From contig NZ_JAPDDP010000036.1 in the NCBI RefSeq assembly GCF_027587195.1, forward strand, positions 1-64,000: DNA of 64,000 bases. Direction: 5' to 3'. The notes beneath the pieces were generated by a model that was not told the origin of the DNA, searched no databases, and worked only from the letters and a program-made list of their open reading frames with translations. Below are positions 17,285 to 25,529 of the stretch, piece after piece; the stretch's first letter is position 1, and each line of letters begins with the position of its first letter. A program made the translations under genes and the position numbers. The stretch comes from Solirubrobacter phytolaccae (GTDB taxonomy: Bacteria; Actinomycetota; Thermoleophilia; Solirubrobacterales; Solirubrobacteraceae).

Positions 17285-18207
17285 AGTGGCTCGGCTGCGT
17301 GCTGGCGCTCCTGCTCGTCGCGCCCGCCACCGCCCAGGCGGGCACGCTCGCCCGCGAGGGCACGGAGCTCGTCTACCGCTCCGCTCCGGAGCAGGCGGAC
17401 GCGTTCCTGGCGACAGTGGACCGCGGCGCGCTCGTGGTCCAGGGCCGCGGGATCACCCCGGGCGAGGGCTGCGGCGGGACCGTGATCCGCTGCTCGCTCG
17501 ACGGCATCACCGGCTTGCGGGTGTTCGCCGGCGACGGGAACGACGAGCTGCAGATCAAGGGCTCGCTCGCGCTCGCCGTCGATCTCGGGCCGGGAGACGA
17601 CGTCCTGAACTTCACCGCGCCGGCGGCCGTCGTGAGCGCGGGTGACGGCCGCGACCGCGTCGACTCGTTCAACTCCGAGCACTACGTCGGCCCGTTCCAG
17701 CTCGACGGCGGGCCCGGCGACGACACGCTCATCCAGGCCGGACGCGGGCCCGGGATGACGCTGATCGGCGGCGACGGGAACGACACGCTCGGCGTACTGC
17801 TCGTGGGGATCGACGGCTATGCCGTCGACCTCGTGTGCGGCGCCGGCGAGGACCGCACGATCGGCGAGCCGCAGGACCGCCTCGGCGAGGGCTGCGCGAC
17901 CGCGCTCACCGACGTCACGAGCCCACGCCGGGTCTCCCGCACGTTCCGCGAGGGGCGGCTCGCCACGCCCGCACGCGTCACCGTCACGCTGCGCCGCCGC
18001 ATCCCGGGCTCGGGCAGCCTCGAGCAGGCCGTGATCGCCCGGCGCACCTTCAGCGCGCCCGCCGGCCCGCTGCGCGCACAGCTGAGGACCACCGCCGCCG
18101 GACGCCGCTGGCTGCGCCGGGACCCGAAGCTCCCGGTCTTCGTGCGCGTGCAGACTCGAACCCGCTCCGAGCGCGCGGAGGTGTGGTTCGAGTCGAGGCT
18201 AGGCTAG
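17281..18207 (+). CDS. Beta-roll array paralogue 6: secreted RTX-like repeat protein
   Basis: 308 residues, overlapping paralogue 5 by ATGA; last of the array. Signal peptide MKWLGCVLALLLVAPATAQA, with a Cys inside the signal, then GTLAREGTELVYRSAPEQ. Repeats: GDGNDELQI, GPGDDVLNF, GDGRDRVDS, GGPGDDTLIQ and GGDGNDTLGV. The second Cys pair is LVCGAGEDRT with GEGCATALTDVT. The C-terminal domain is complete (VSRTFREGRLATPARVTVTLRRR, PAGPLRAQLRTTAAGRRWLRR). Its final codons contain TAGGCT (18200-18205), which probably forms part of the trpS promoter. Confidence 0.8.
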   Translation: MKWLGCVLALLLVAPATAQAGTLAREGTELVYRSAPEQADAFLATVDRGALVVQGRGITPGEGCGGTVIRCSLDGITGLRVFAGDGNDELQIKGSLALAVDLGPGDDVLNFTAPAAVVSAGDGRDRVDSFNSEHYVGPFQLDGGPGDDTLIQAGRGPGMTLIGGDGNDTLGVLLVGIDGYAVDLVCGAGEDRTIGEPQDRLGEGCATALTDVTSPRRVSRTFREGRLATPARVTVTLRRRIPGSGSLEQAVIARRTFSAPAGPLRAQLRTTAAGRRWLRRDPKLPVFVRVQTRTRSERAEVWFESRLG

Positions 18208-18215
18208 GCGCCACA

Positions 18216-19214
18216 GTGGTCATCTTCTCCGGCATCCAGCCCACCGGGCGCAAGCACCTCGGCAACTACATCGGGGCGATCCTCAACTACGTCAAGGGTC
18301 AGGACAAGGCCGACCCCGCGATCTACTGCATCGTCGACCTGCACGGCACGACCGTCCAGTACGACCCGGCCGAGCTGCGCCAGCGCACGCGCGAGACCGC
18401 GGCGCTGCTGGTCGCCGCGGGGCTGGACCCCGAGCGCTGCGTGCTGTTCCGCCAGGGTGACGTGCAGGAGCACTCGGAGCTGTGCTGGCTGCTGTCGAGC
18501 GTGACCTCCGTCGGGCAGCTCAACCGGATGCACCAGTTCCGCGACAAGGCGGGCGCCGCGCGCGATCGCGTGTCCGCAGGCCTGCTCTTCTACCCGGTGC
18601 TGATGGCCGCCGACGTGCTCGCCTACCGTGCGAACGAGGTGCCGGTGGGGGAGGACCAGCGCGAGCACATCGAGCTCATGCGCGACGCCGCGGAGGCGTT
18701 CAACAAGCGCTTCGGCGAGACGCTCGTGGTGCCGGAGGCGAACATCCCCACCGTCGGCGCCCGCGTGCGCGACCTCAAGGAGCCCGAGCGCAAGATGTCC
18801 ACGACGGGCGGCACGCCGCAGGGCACCGTCTACGTCGACGAGGAGCCCGAGTCGATCGTCAAGAAGTTCAAGAAGGCCGTCGCCGACAGCGGCTCGGAGA
18901 TCGTCGTGCGCGACGACAAGCCCGGCATCTCGAACATGATCGAGATCCTGGCCGTCGTCCGCGACACCACGCCGGCCGAGATCGAGCGCGAGTTCGAGGG
19001 CTCGGGGTACGGCGCGTTCAAGACCGCCGTCGGCGAGGAAGTCGCCGCGTGGCTCGCTCCCGTGCGCGAGAAGTACCTGGAAATCAAAGACGACACCGCG
19101 TACATCGAGAGCTTCCTCGAGGTCGGCGCGAGCAAGGCCCGCGCGATCGCCGCCCCGATCGTGGCGGACGTGCGCGAGGCGATGGGCGTCGGACCCGTCC
19201 GCACGCACGCCTAG
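18216..19214 (+). CDS. trpS: Tryptophanyl-tRNA synthetase
   Basis: Class I aminoacyl-tRNA synthetase charging tRNA-Trp. 332 residues, the usual bacterial length. The HIGH-equivalent is GIQPTGRKHLGNYIGA near the N-terminus and the KMSKS-equivalent is ERKMSTTGG. The segment LLFYPVLMAADVLAYRANEVPVGEDQ is the Trp/ATP pocket region. The GTG start at 18216 lacks a Shine-Dalgarno sequence; TAGGCT at 18200-18205 ends 10 nt upstream, inside the previous gene. It is followed after 10 bp by scpA. Confidence 0.97.
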   Translation: MVIFSGIQPTGRKHLGNYIGAILNYVKGQDKADPAIYCIVDLHGTTVQYDPAELRQRTRETAALLVAAGLDPERCVLFRQGDVQEHSELCWLLSSVTSVGQLNRMHQFRDKAGAARDRVSAGLLFYPVLMAADVLAYRANEVPVGEDQREHIELMRDAAEAFNKRFGETLVVPEANIPTVGARVRDLKEPERKMSTTGGTPQGTVYVDEEPESIVKKFKKAVADSGSEIVVRDDKPGISNMIEILAVVRDTTPAEIEREFEGSGYGAFKTAVGEEVAAWLAPVREKYLEIKDDTAYIESFLEVGASKARAIAAPIVADVREAMGVGPVRTHA

Positions 19215-19224
19215 TCTGCGCCGT

Positions 19225-19974
19225 GTGAGACTCGCCGAGCTCGAGCTGGACCTCGACGTCTTCGCCGGTCCGTTCGACCTGCTCCTCTCGCTGATCCTGC
19301 GGGAGGAGCTGGATCTGCTCGAGGTCGACCTGGCGGAGATCGTCGTCACCTACCTGGACCACCTGGAGTCCACGGACCAGCTCGACCTGGAGTCCGCGAC
19401 CGAGTTCCTGGTGCTGATCGCGGCGCTGCTGGAGCTCAAGTCGAGGCTGATGCTCCCGGGGGAGGAGGTCGAGGAGCTGGACGAGCTCGCGCCCGCCGAG
19501 GCCGCGGAGGAGCTCATCGAGCGGATGCTCCAGTACGCGCGCTTCCGCGCCGCGGGCGCCCATCTCGCCAAGCTGCAGGAGCACGAGCGCGGCCACCTGT
19601 ACCGCAGCGCACCGCACAAGCTCGGCCCGGGCGAGGTCACCGCCGGCGCCTACGAGCCGTCCGTGCTGGGCGCCGCGATCGGCTCGCTGCTGCGCATGCC
19701 CAAGCCGATCGACCTCTCGCACATGGCGATGCCACGCGTGACGGTCGGCGAGCGCCTGCAGCACCTGCGCGGGCTGCTCAAGCGCGCGTCCTCCTTCTCG
19801 TTCGAGGAGGCGGTCAAGGATGCCGACCGCGTGACCATCTGCGTGACCGTCTTCGCGCTGCTGGAGCTCTACAAGAGCGGCGAGGCGTCGTGGGAGCAGG
19901 AAGAGCCGTTCGGTGAGATCACCGTCCACGTCGGCAGCCCGGTCCCGGCACTCCGGGAAGTCGAGGCCGCATGA
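19225..19974 (+). CDS. scpA: Segregation and condensation protein A
   Basis: Kleisin subunit bridging SMC heads in the chromosome-condensing SMC-ScpAB complex. 249 residues. Signature N-terminus VFAGPFDLLLSLILREELDLLEVDLAEIV, a middle acidic region (GEEVEELDELAPAEAAEELIERML) and the C-terminal winged helix containing FSFEEAVKDADRVTICVTVFALLELYKSG. Start GTG 19225 is exactly seven nucleotides after the -10 box TAGTCT (19212-19217), so it is predicted to be leaderless. It overlaps scpB by ATGA. Confidence 0.95.
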   Translation: MRLAELELDLDVFAGPFDLLLSLILREELDLLEVDLAEIVVTYLDHLESTDQLDLESATEFLVLIAALLELKSRLMLPGEEVEELDELAPAEAAEELIERMLQYARFRAAGAHLAKLQEHERGHLYRSAPHKLGPGEVTAGAYEPSVLGAAIGSLLRMPKPIDLSHMAMPRVTVGERLQHLRGLLKRASSFSFEEAVKDADRVTICVTVFALLELYKSGEASWEQEEPFGEITVHVGSPVPALREVEAA

Positions 19975-20549
19975 GCGCGCCGCTGACGCTCGCCGCGCGG
20001 ATCGAGGCCCTGCTGTTCCTCGCCCCGGACCCGATCGGCGTCGAGGAGCTCGCGGATGCGCTCCAGACCTCCGAGGAGGCGATCACCAACGCGCTCATCA
20101 CGCTCGAGGGCGCGTTGGAGGGCCGCGGGCTCGTGCTCAAGCGCATCGGCGGCGGGCTCGCGCTCGCCTCGCACCCGGACGCCGAGGAGGCCGCACGCCG
20201 CCTGCTCTCCCGCCCGCGCACGCCCGCGCTCACGCCCGCCCAGGCGGAGACGCTCGCGATCGTCGCCTACCTGCAGCCGGTCAGCCGGCCCGAGGTCGCC
20301 CGCATCCGCGGCGTGGCGAGCGAGTCGGCCACCACCGCACTGGCCGACCGTGGCCTCATCGAGGAGGCGGGCCGTTCGCAGTTCGGCGCCGTGCTGTACC
20401 GCACGACCGGGCTCTTCCTGAAGCTCTTCGGCCTGGAGTCGCCGGAGGCGCTGCCGGAAGTCGCGCAGTGGGATCCGAGCCCGGAAGAGGCGCAGACGCT
20501 GCGCGACCGGCTCCTGCGCGCCGGTGAAGCGCGCACCTCCGGGCAATAG
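19971..20549 (+). CDS. scpB: Segregation and condensation protein B
   Basis: Winged-helix partner of ScpA in the SMC condensin. 192 residues with tandem winged helices: AARIEALLFLAPDPIGVEELADAL, then PAQAETLAIVAYLQPVSRPEVARIRGV, a strongly conserved ScpB block, and the closing LYRTTGLFLKLFGLESPEALPEV. It is coupled to scpA by a 4-nt overlap. In many actinobacteria an rluB-type gene follows directly; here about 6 kb of secreted-protein genes and rlmN intervene before it. Confidence 0.95.
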   Translation: MSAPLTLAARIEALLFLAPDPIGVEELADALQTSEEAITNALITLEGALEGRGLVLKRIGGGLALASHPDAEEAARRLLSRPRTPALTPAQAETLAIVAYLQPVSRPEVARIRGVASESATTALADRGLIEEAGRSQFGAVLYRTTGLFLKLFGLESPEALPEVAQWDPSPEEAQTLRDRLLRAGEARTSGQ

Positions 20550-20585
20550 CGCGACTCGCCGTCATACCCGCGTCAAGTCACTTCA

Positions 20586-20608
20586 AACCCGCTGATCGAG
20601 CGCGGGTT
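20586..20608 (+). terminator. Hairpin after trpS-scpA-scpB
   Basis: AACCCGC (20586-20592) pairs perfectly with GCGGGTT (20602-20608). No T-tract follows. It is the only stable stem seen between scpB and the promoter of the secreted hydrolase gene. Confidence 0.45.
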
Positions 20609-20636
20609 CGCGCGCGGACAAGGACGCAGTAACTAG

Positions 20637-20665
20637 TTGACAGGGCTTGAGCGAGCGAGTTCAGT
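20637..20665 (+). promoter_or_regulatory. Possible promoter of the secreted GH-A type gene
   Basis: A consensus -35 TTGACA (20637-20642) is followed after 17 nt by the weak -10 TTCAGT (20660-20665). The -10 match is poor, so this is tentative. The leader to ATG 20726 would be about 54 nt. Confidence 0.4.
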
Positions 20666-20725
20666 TCCGCTCGGCTGGCGCAGGAGGAGTCCTGGCGCCG
20701 GAGGCCCCTAAGAGAGCAGGTACGA

Positions 20726-23077
20726 ATGCTGGCGGTCGCGACGCGTCGTGTCGTTGCTGGTTGGCGGTCCCTGTCGTGTCGGCGCACCCGCGCCCGCGCG
20801 ACAGGAGTGGTGATGTTGTCCGGCCTTGCCCTGGCCGGACCGGGCGCCGTGGCGGCGAACGCCGCGCCGTACGGCTGGTCCGACGACGGCTGGTTGTTCA
20901 CGGACATCTGGCAGGTCGACGGCGATCCGTACGGCAGCTCGCCGTTGTCGATCAGAGGCAGCGGCGAGATCTCGTACACGCCCCCGGGTACGGCGTACGT
21001 GACGGCGTTCCAGGGCGTGGCGCACCACTGGGCCACCGGCGGCGCCACGGCCACGTGGGGCATTCGCCTCCCCAACGGGCAGTGGGCGGACTCGATGCCG
21101 GTGCAGCCCAACGACACCGGCGAGGCGTACTACGCCGGCTCGACCGCCGGCGCGCAGGCCGTCGTCCAGCTCTCCGGAGCGGGTTCGCCGGACGACTACA
21201 TCTCCCTCACGTACTTCGGCGTCGACATCGACGACCCGGACGTGCCGACCGTCACCAGCGCGAGCAGCGGCGTGAGCGGCTGGGTCAAGGACGGCGTCCG
21301 CACCGCGACCGTCGCGGGCACCGACGCCGGCGTCGGCGTCAAGCAGCTCGATCTGCTCAAGGGCACGCAGGTGCTCGGCTCCAAGACCCGCATCTGCCAG
21401 CAGCAGGAGGGCCTCACGGCCTGCCCGCAGGCGCTGTCGGGCACGATCAACTACGACGCGGGCCAGCTCCCGGAGGGCGTGAACACCCTCGGCGTGCGCG
21501 CGAAGGACTGGACCGACAAGGTCTCGAGCGTGTCCACGTTCCCCGTCAAGGTGGACCGCAGCAACCCGACGATCGCGCTCAGCGGCCCGCTGTTCGACAA
21601 CGTCGGCCAGGATCTCGACGAGGCGACCTACAACCTGCACGTCGTCGGCGCCGACAGCCTCAGCGGCGTCCAGCGCATCCGCGTGCTCGTCGGCGGCAAC
21701 CTCGTGCACGAGGCGCTGAACCCGGCCGCCGGTGACGGGGAGGGCCTCACCACGGACTACGCGTTCCCGACCTCGGCCTTCCCGGACGGCAACCACACCG
21801 TCACCGTCGAGATCACCGACCGCGTGGGCAACACGGCGACGCAGTCGATCGTCGCCAAGAACACGCAGGCCGCGACGTGCGTCCTGGACACCGGCGAGGA
21901 CGACTGGTGCGAGATCGAGGACCGCTACTCCACCACTGCCGGCTCCGATCCGGACCCGTTGGACCTGACGTCCCCCGACGAGGAGCCGGCCGATCCTGAC
22001 GCCACGCTGGAGTGCATCGCGCTCTTCGACAACGACGCGGACTACTGCTCCGATCCGCCCTCGCTGCTGCGCGAGGACCAGACCATCACCTGGGGCATGG
22101 CCGACGAGCGCCATGAGATGTTCGACTTGCAGCTGTTCAAAGACCTCACCGGTGTGAAGATCGTCCGCAAGATCGTCTCGTGGAACCTGGTCGACCTCAA
22201 CGACCCGAACTCGACGACCGACGAGTTCGACCGCTTCAAGCTCTGGTACCAGAAGGCGGCGAAGCAGTACAAGGTCTTCGTCGTGCTCCAGCGCACGAAC
22301 CAACCGGGCCTCAGCAATGAGCAGAAGAGCAACCTGGCGCCCACGGTGCGCCAGCTCTCGACAAAGGCCGACCAGCTCACGAGGAAGTTCAGCAGCATCG
22401 ACTACCTGGCTGCCTGGAACGAGCCCAACCACTCGTCACAGCCCACCCGCGGCGTGCGACGGTGCGTGCAGAACAACTGCAAGCGGGGCTACGGCGCCAA
22501 CGTCGCCGGCCGCTACACCGCGGCGATCGGGCGCAACGCCTGCAACGCCGCCGAGCAGTGCAAGGTCGTGGCCGGCGAGCTGCACCAGGACATCAACGAC
22601 TCAAGCTGGCGTCCGTACCTCGAGGAGTACCTCGAGGGCATCGAGGACGAGCGCAAGACCGGGGAGCCGCGGCCGCAGATCTGGTCCACGCACCCGTACG
22701 TCGACATCCGCCGCCAGAACGAGCTCCGGACGTCGAGGTTCATCCACGACGTGAAGGTGGAGTACCCCAGCGCCGACATCTGGCTCTCGGAGGGCGGGAG
22801 CCGGGTCGACCCGCTCGTGCCCGGCATGGAGACCGCCCCGAACTACACGGTGCAGGACCAGCAGGTCACGCACTATGTGACGGACCTGGCGCACAGCTCG
22901 GCCTCGATCACGCACGTGATCTACTACCACTTCTGCGAGCCGTCGCAGTGGCGCGACAACCCGCCGCGCCCGCGGTGGGACTCGGGCCTGATGGCTCCCA
23001 GCGGTGACCAGGTCACGTGCGCTCCGACGCCCCGCAACGCGTACAACATCTGGAAGACGGCAGTGAACGGCTCGTGA
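20726..23077 (+). CDS. Secreted protein with Ig-like repeats and a clan GH-A type glycoside hydrolase domain
   Basis: 783 residues. A long signal region with a basic start ends near NAAPYG (about residue 47). Residues about 50-180 are an unassigned beta domain. About 180-410 hold two Ig-like modules with the typical VKVDRSNPTIALSG and DRVGNTATQS strands, then an Asp/Cys-rich linker. About 450-780 is a barrel-like domain. YLAAWNEPNHSS carries the Asn-Glu-Pro typical of the acid/base strand in clan GH-A (Glu566), and IWLSEGGSR puts the candidate nucleophile at Glu689, a normal separation. The exact GH family is not determined; GH39- or GH5-like would fit. Export suggests polysaccharide degradation or remodelling outside the cell. 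Confidence 0.75.
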   Translation: MLAVATRRVVAGWRSLSCRRTRARATGVVMLSGLALAGPGAVAANAAPYGWSDDGWLFTDIWQVDGDPYGSSPLSIRGSGEISYTPPGTAYVTAFQGVAHHWATGGATATWGIRLPNGQWADSMPVQPNDTGEAYYAGSTAGAQAVVQLSGAGSPDDYISLTYFGVDIDDPDVPTVTSASSGVSGWVKDGVRTATVAGTDAGVGVKQLDLLKGTQVLGSKTRICQQQEGLTACPQALSGTINYDAGQLPEGVNTLGVRAKDWTDKVSSVSTFPVKVDRSNPTIALSGPLFDNVGQDLDEATYNLHVVGADSLSGVQRIRVLVGGNLVHEALNPAAGDGEGLTTDYAFPTSAFPDGNHTVTVEITDRVGNTATQSIVAKNTQAATCVLDTGEDDWCEIEDRYSTTAGSDPDPLDLTSPDEEPADPDATLECIALFDNDADYCSDPPSLLREDQTITWGMADERHEMFDLQLFKDLTGVKIVRKIVSWNLVDLNDPNSTTDEFDRFKLWYQKAAKQYKVFVVLQRTNQPGLSNEQKSNLAPTVRQLSTKADQLTRKFSSIDYLAAWNEPNHSSQPTRGVRRCVQNNCKRGYGANVAGRYTAAIGRNACNAAEQCKVVAGELHQDINDSSWRPYLEEYLEGIEDERKTGEPRPQIWSTHPYVDIRRQNELRTSRFIHDVKVEYPSADIWLSEGGSRVDPLVPGMETAPNYTVQDQQVTHYVTDLAHSSASITHVIYYHFCEPSQWRDNPPRPRWDSGLMAPSGDQVTCAPTPRNAYNIWKTAVNGS

Positions 23078-23685
23078 TCCGCCGCGCGTGGCTGCTCGCG
23101 TTGTGCTTCGTGGCGGCGGTGCCCTCCGTCGCCACGTCGGCCGCGCCCAAGCGCAAGTCGTGCGCCAGGGTGGGCACGACCATCGACGCGAGCAGCTACG
23201 CGCGTGTTTATCGCAGTCGCGGCTACGTGTACGCCTGCCTGCGCGACGGGCGCCGGCGGCAGATCGGCGCCGTGCGTGAGGACGGCTTCACGGGCCTGTA
23301 CAGGTTCGCGCTCGCCGGGCGGTTCCTGGCCACGGACAAGCTGGTCTGCCTGCGTGACGTCGATTGCACCGCCTCCTTGGAGGTCCGCGACCTGGTGTCC
23401 GGCCGCGTGGTGCGGTCGGCGCGGGTCGACGACGACGCCAACGAGATCCGCGACCTGGTGGTCACCGGGAAGGGCGAGGTGGCCTGGATCCGCTCCAACA
23501 ACGTCGTGCAGCAGGTGCTCAAGTTGGACGCGCCCGGTCCGCCGGTCGTGCTCGATGAGGGGAACGACATCGCGTTCGGCTCGCTCGCGCTCGCCGGCAC
23601 CACGCTGTACTGGACGCGGGCCGGCGTCGCGAAGACCGGGCAGCTCGGCACCGCCCACGACTCGGCGCTGCTTGCGCGACCGTAG
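23074..23685 (+). CDS. Small secreted protein of unknown function
   Basis: 203 residues from GTG 23074, which overlaps the previous stop (GTGA), so it is coupled to the GH-A type gene. A signal peptide ends at TSAAP. The mature protein is beta-rich with the repeated pattern of a partial beta-propeller: RVYRSRGYVYACLRDGRR, LAGRFLATDKLVCL, GSLALAGTTLYWTRAG. It has four Cys in the mature region. I recognise no catalytic motif. Coupling suggests a partner or regulator of the secreted hydrolase. Confidence 0.7.
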   Translation: MIRRAWLLALCFVAAVPSVATSAAPKRKSCARVGTTIDASSYARVYRSRGYVYACLRDGRRRQIGAVREDGFTGLYRFALAGRFLATDKLVCLRDVDCTASLEVRDLVSGRVVRSARVDDDANEIRDLVVTGKGEVAWIRSNNVVQQVLKLDAPGPPVVLDEGNDIAFGSLALAGTTLYWTRAGVAKTGQLGTAHDSALLARP

Positions 23686-23768
23686 CGAGGCTCCGAGTGG
23701 CACACCCGCCGGGACGTGATCGACACCCAGCAGCGCAACTTCTTGAGCGGTCGCGAGTTGCGGCGTCC

Positions 23769-25529
23769 GTGCGGATCCTGTCCCTCGCGCTCGGCGCGAC
23801 CGCTGTCCTTGCGGGCGGCACCACTGTTGTCCTCGCGCAAGCGCAGGCGCAAACCCCTCCGTTTTCGGTGTATCCGGTCCCCGGCACGCTGACCGCGGGG
23901 GAGAAGACCACGTTCTCCTTCCGCGGCGGGAACGCCGCCGCGCTCGGCACGGTCACCGTCAAAGGCTCGGAGAGCGGCACCCATACGGGCAAGCTGCTCG
24001 CCCACTCGGACGGGAACGGTGTCTCCTTCGTGCCGTCGAAGCCGTTCGAGGCCAACGAGACGGTCAGCGTCACCACCGACCGCGAGGTCGTCGGCGCGAC
24101 GGGCGGCGACTTCAAGATCAGCATCGGTGATCTCACGACGCGCAAGGCGCGCCCGGTCGAGCTCCCGAACGTCGGTCGCGGCAGCGTGCAGAAGTACGCG
24201 ACCCGGCCGGATCTCTCGCCGCCGTCCGTGACCGTGACCACGGCCAAGCCCGGCCGTGCGCCCGGCCTGGTGTTCCTCGCCCCCAAGGCGGGGCGCGGCC
24301 AGGACGGCCCGATGATCATCAACGACCGGGGCCAGACGGTCTGGTTCAAGTCCACGCCGGGCAAGATCCCGGCCGACTTCCGCGTCCAGCAGCTCGGCGG
24401 CAAGCCCGTGCTGACGTGGTGGGAGGGCCAGCTGTTCGTCGGTGACGGCGACGGCGTCGGCCAGGTCTACGACACCAACTACAACCGGGTCGCGACGGTC
24501 ACGGCCGGCAACGGCTACTCGTTCGACCTGCACGAGTTCACGCTCACGCCGCAGAACACGGCGATCGTGCTCGCCTACGAGCGCTTCAAGCGCGATCTGC
24601 GGCCCTGGGGCGGCCCGAAGGACTCGCGCGTCGTGGACAACATCGTCCAGGAGATCGACCTGCCCACCGGCGCCGTGCTGTTCGAGTGGCACTCGTTCGG
24701 CAACGTCGGGCTCAAGGAGTCCAACATCCCGGCCCCGACCGCGCCCGGCTTCGAGTGGGAGTACTTCCACGTGAACTCGGCCGAGATCACCCCGGACGGC
24801 AACTTCCTGATCTCCGCGCGCAACACGTCGGCCGTCTACAAGATCGATCGCCGCACGGGCAAGGTCCTGTGGACGCTCGGCGGCAAGAACTCGACCTTCA
24901 AGCTCGGCAAGGGCGTGCGCTTCGACTGGCAGCACAGCGCCCGCCAGCAGGCCGACGGCACGATCAACATCTACGACAACTCGGCCGCGCCCCCGACCAA
25001 GAAGAACTCGCGCGTGATCAACGTGCGGCTCGACGAGCAGGCCAAGACCGCCACGCTCGTGAAGGCCTTCAAGCACCCGCTCAACCTGCTCTCGGCCAGC
25101 CAGGGTAACGTCGAGACGCTCCCGAACGGCAACGTCTTCGTCGGCTGGGGCTCGCAGCGCTACTTCACCGAGTTCGACGCCCAGGGCAACGTCGTCTTCG
25201 ACGGCCGCCTCGCCCGCGGCAACGACAACTACCGCGCGTTCCGCTACCCATGGGTCGCCACCCCGTCGCAGGCGCCGAAGGTGGTCGCCACCGCCGAGGG
25301 CGGCAAGGTCTCCGCCCGCGTGAGCTGGAACGGCGCGACCGAGGTCGCGAAGTGGGAGCTCCTGGGCGGTGCGAACCCGGGCGCCCTCGCTCCGCTCGCC
25401 AGCCAGCCGTACGGCGGCTTCGAGACCGCCGTGAGCGCCAACGGCACTCCGGCGGTCGTGGCCTTCCGCGCCTACGACGCGGCCGGCAACGTCCTGACTA
25501 CGACGACGCCGCTGAAGCCGGGGTCTTAG
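23769..25529 (+). CDS. Secreted arylsulfotransferase-like beta-propeller protein
   Basis: Member of the arylsulfotransferase (ASST) superfamily, whose characterised members move sulfate between phenolic compounds outside the cytoplasm. About 586 residues from GTG 23769, chosen to begin the signal peptide VRILSLALGATAVLAGG; the frame is open to 23697. Blades show LHEFTLTPQNTAIVLAYE, FHVNSAEITPDGNFLISAR, IDRRTGKVLWTLGG and FDWQHSARQQADGTINIYD. The conserved His residues of these blocks include the likely catalytic one. A C-terminal Ig-like domain (about the last 90 residues) follows. Its 3' end overlaps the convergent rlmN gene by 32 bp. The sulfate donor and acceptor cannot be read from the sequence. 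Confidence 0.8.
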   Translation: MRILSLALGATAVLAGGTTVVLAQAQAQTPPFSVYPVPGTLTAGEKTTFSFRGGNAAALGTVTVKGSESGTHTGKLLAHSDGNGVSFVPSKPFEANETVSVTTDREVVGATGGDFKISIGDLTTRKARPVELPNVGRGSVQKYATRPDLSPPSVTVTTAKPGRAPGLVFLAPKAGRGQDGPMIINDRGQTVWFKSTPGKIPADFRVQQLGGKPVLTWWEGQLFVGDGDGVGQVYDTNYNRVATVTAGNGYSFDLHEFTLTPQNTAIVLAYERFKRDLRPWGGPKDSRVVDNIVQEIDLPTGAVLFEWHSFGNVGLKESNIPAPTAPGFEWEYFHVNSAEITPDGNFLISARNTSAVYKIDRRTGKVLWTLGGKNSTFKLGKGVRFDWQHSARQQADGTINIYDNSAAPPTKKNSRVINVRLDEQAKTATLVKAFKHPLNLLSASQGNVETLPNGNVFVGWGSQRYFTEFDAQGNVVFDGRLARGNDNYRAFRYPWVATPSQAPKVVATAEGGKVSARVSWNGATEVAKWELLGGANPGALAPLASQPYGGFETAVSANGTPAVVAFRAYDAAGNVLTTTTPLKPGS

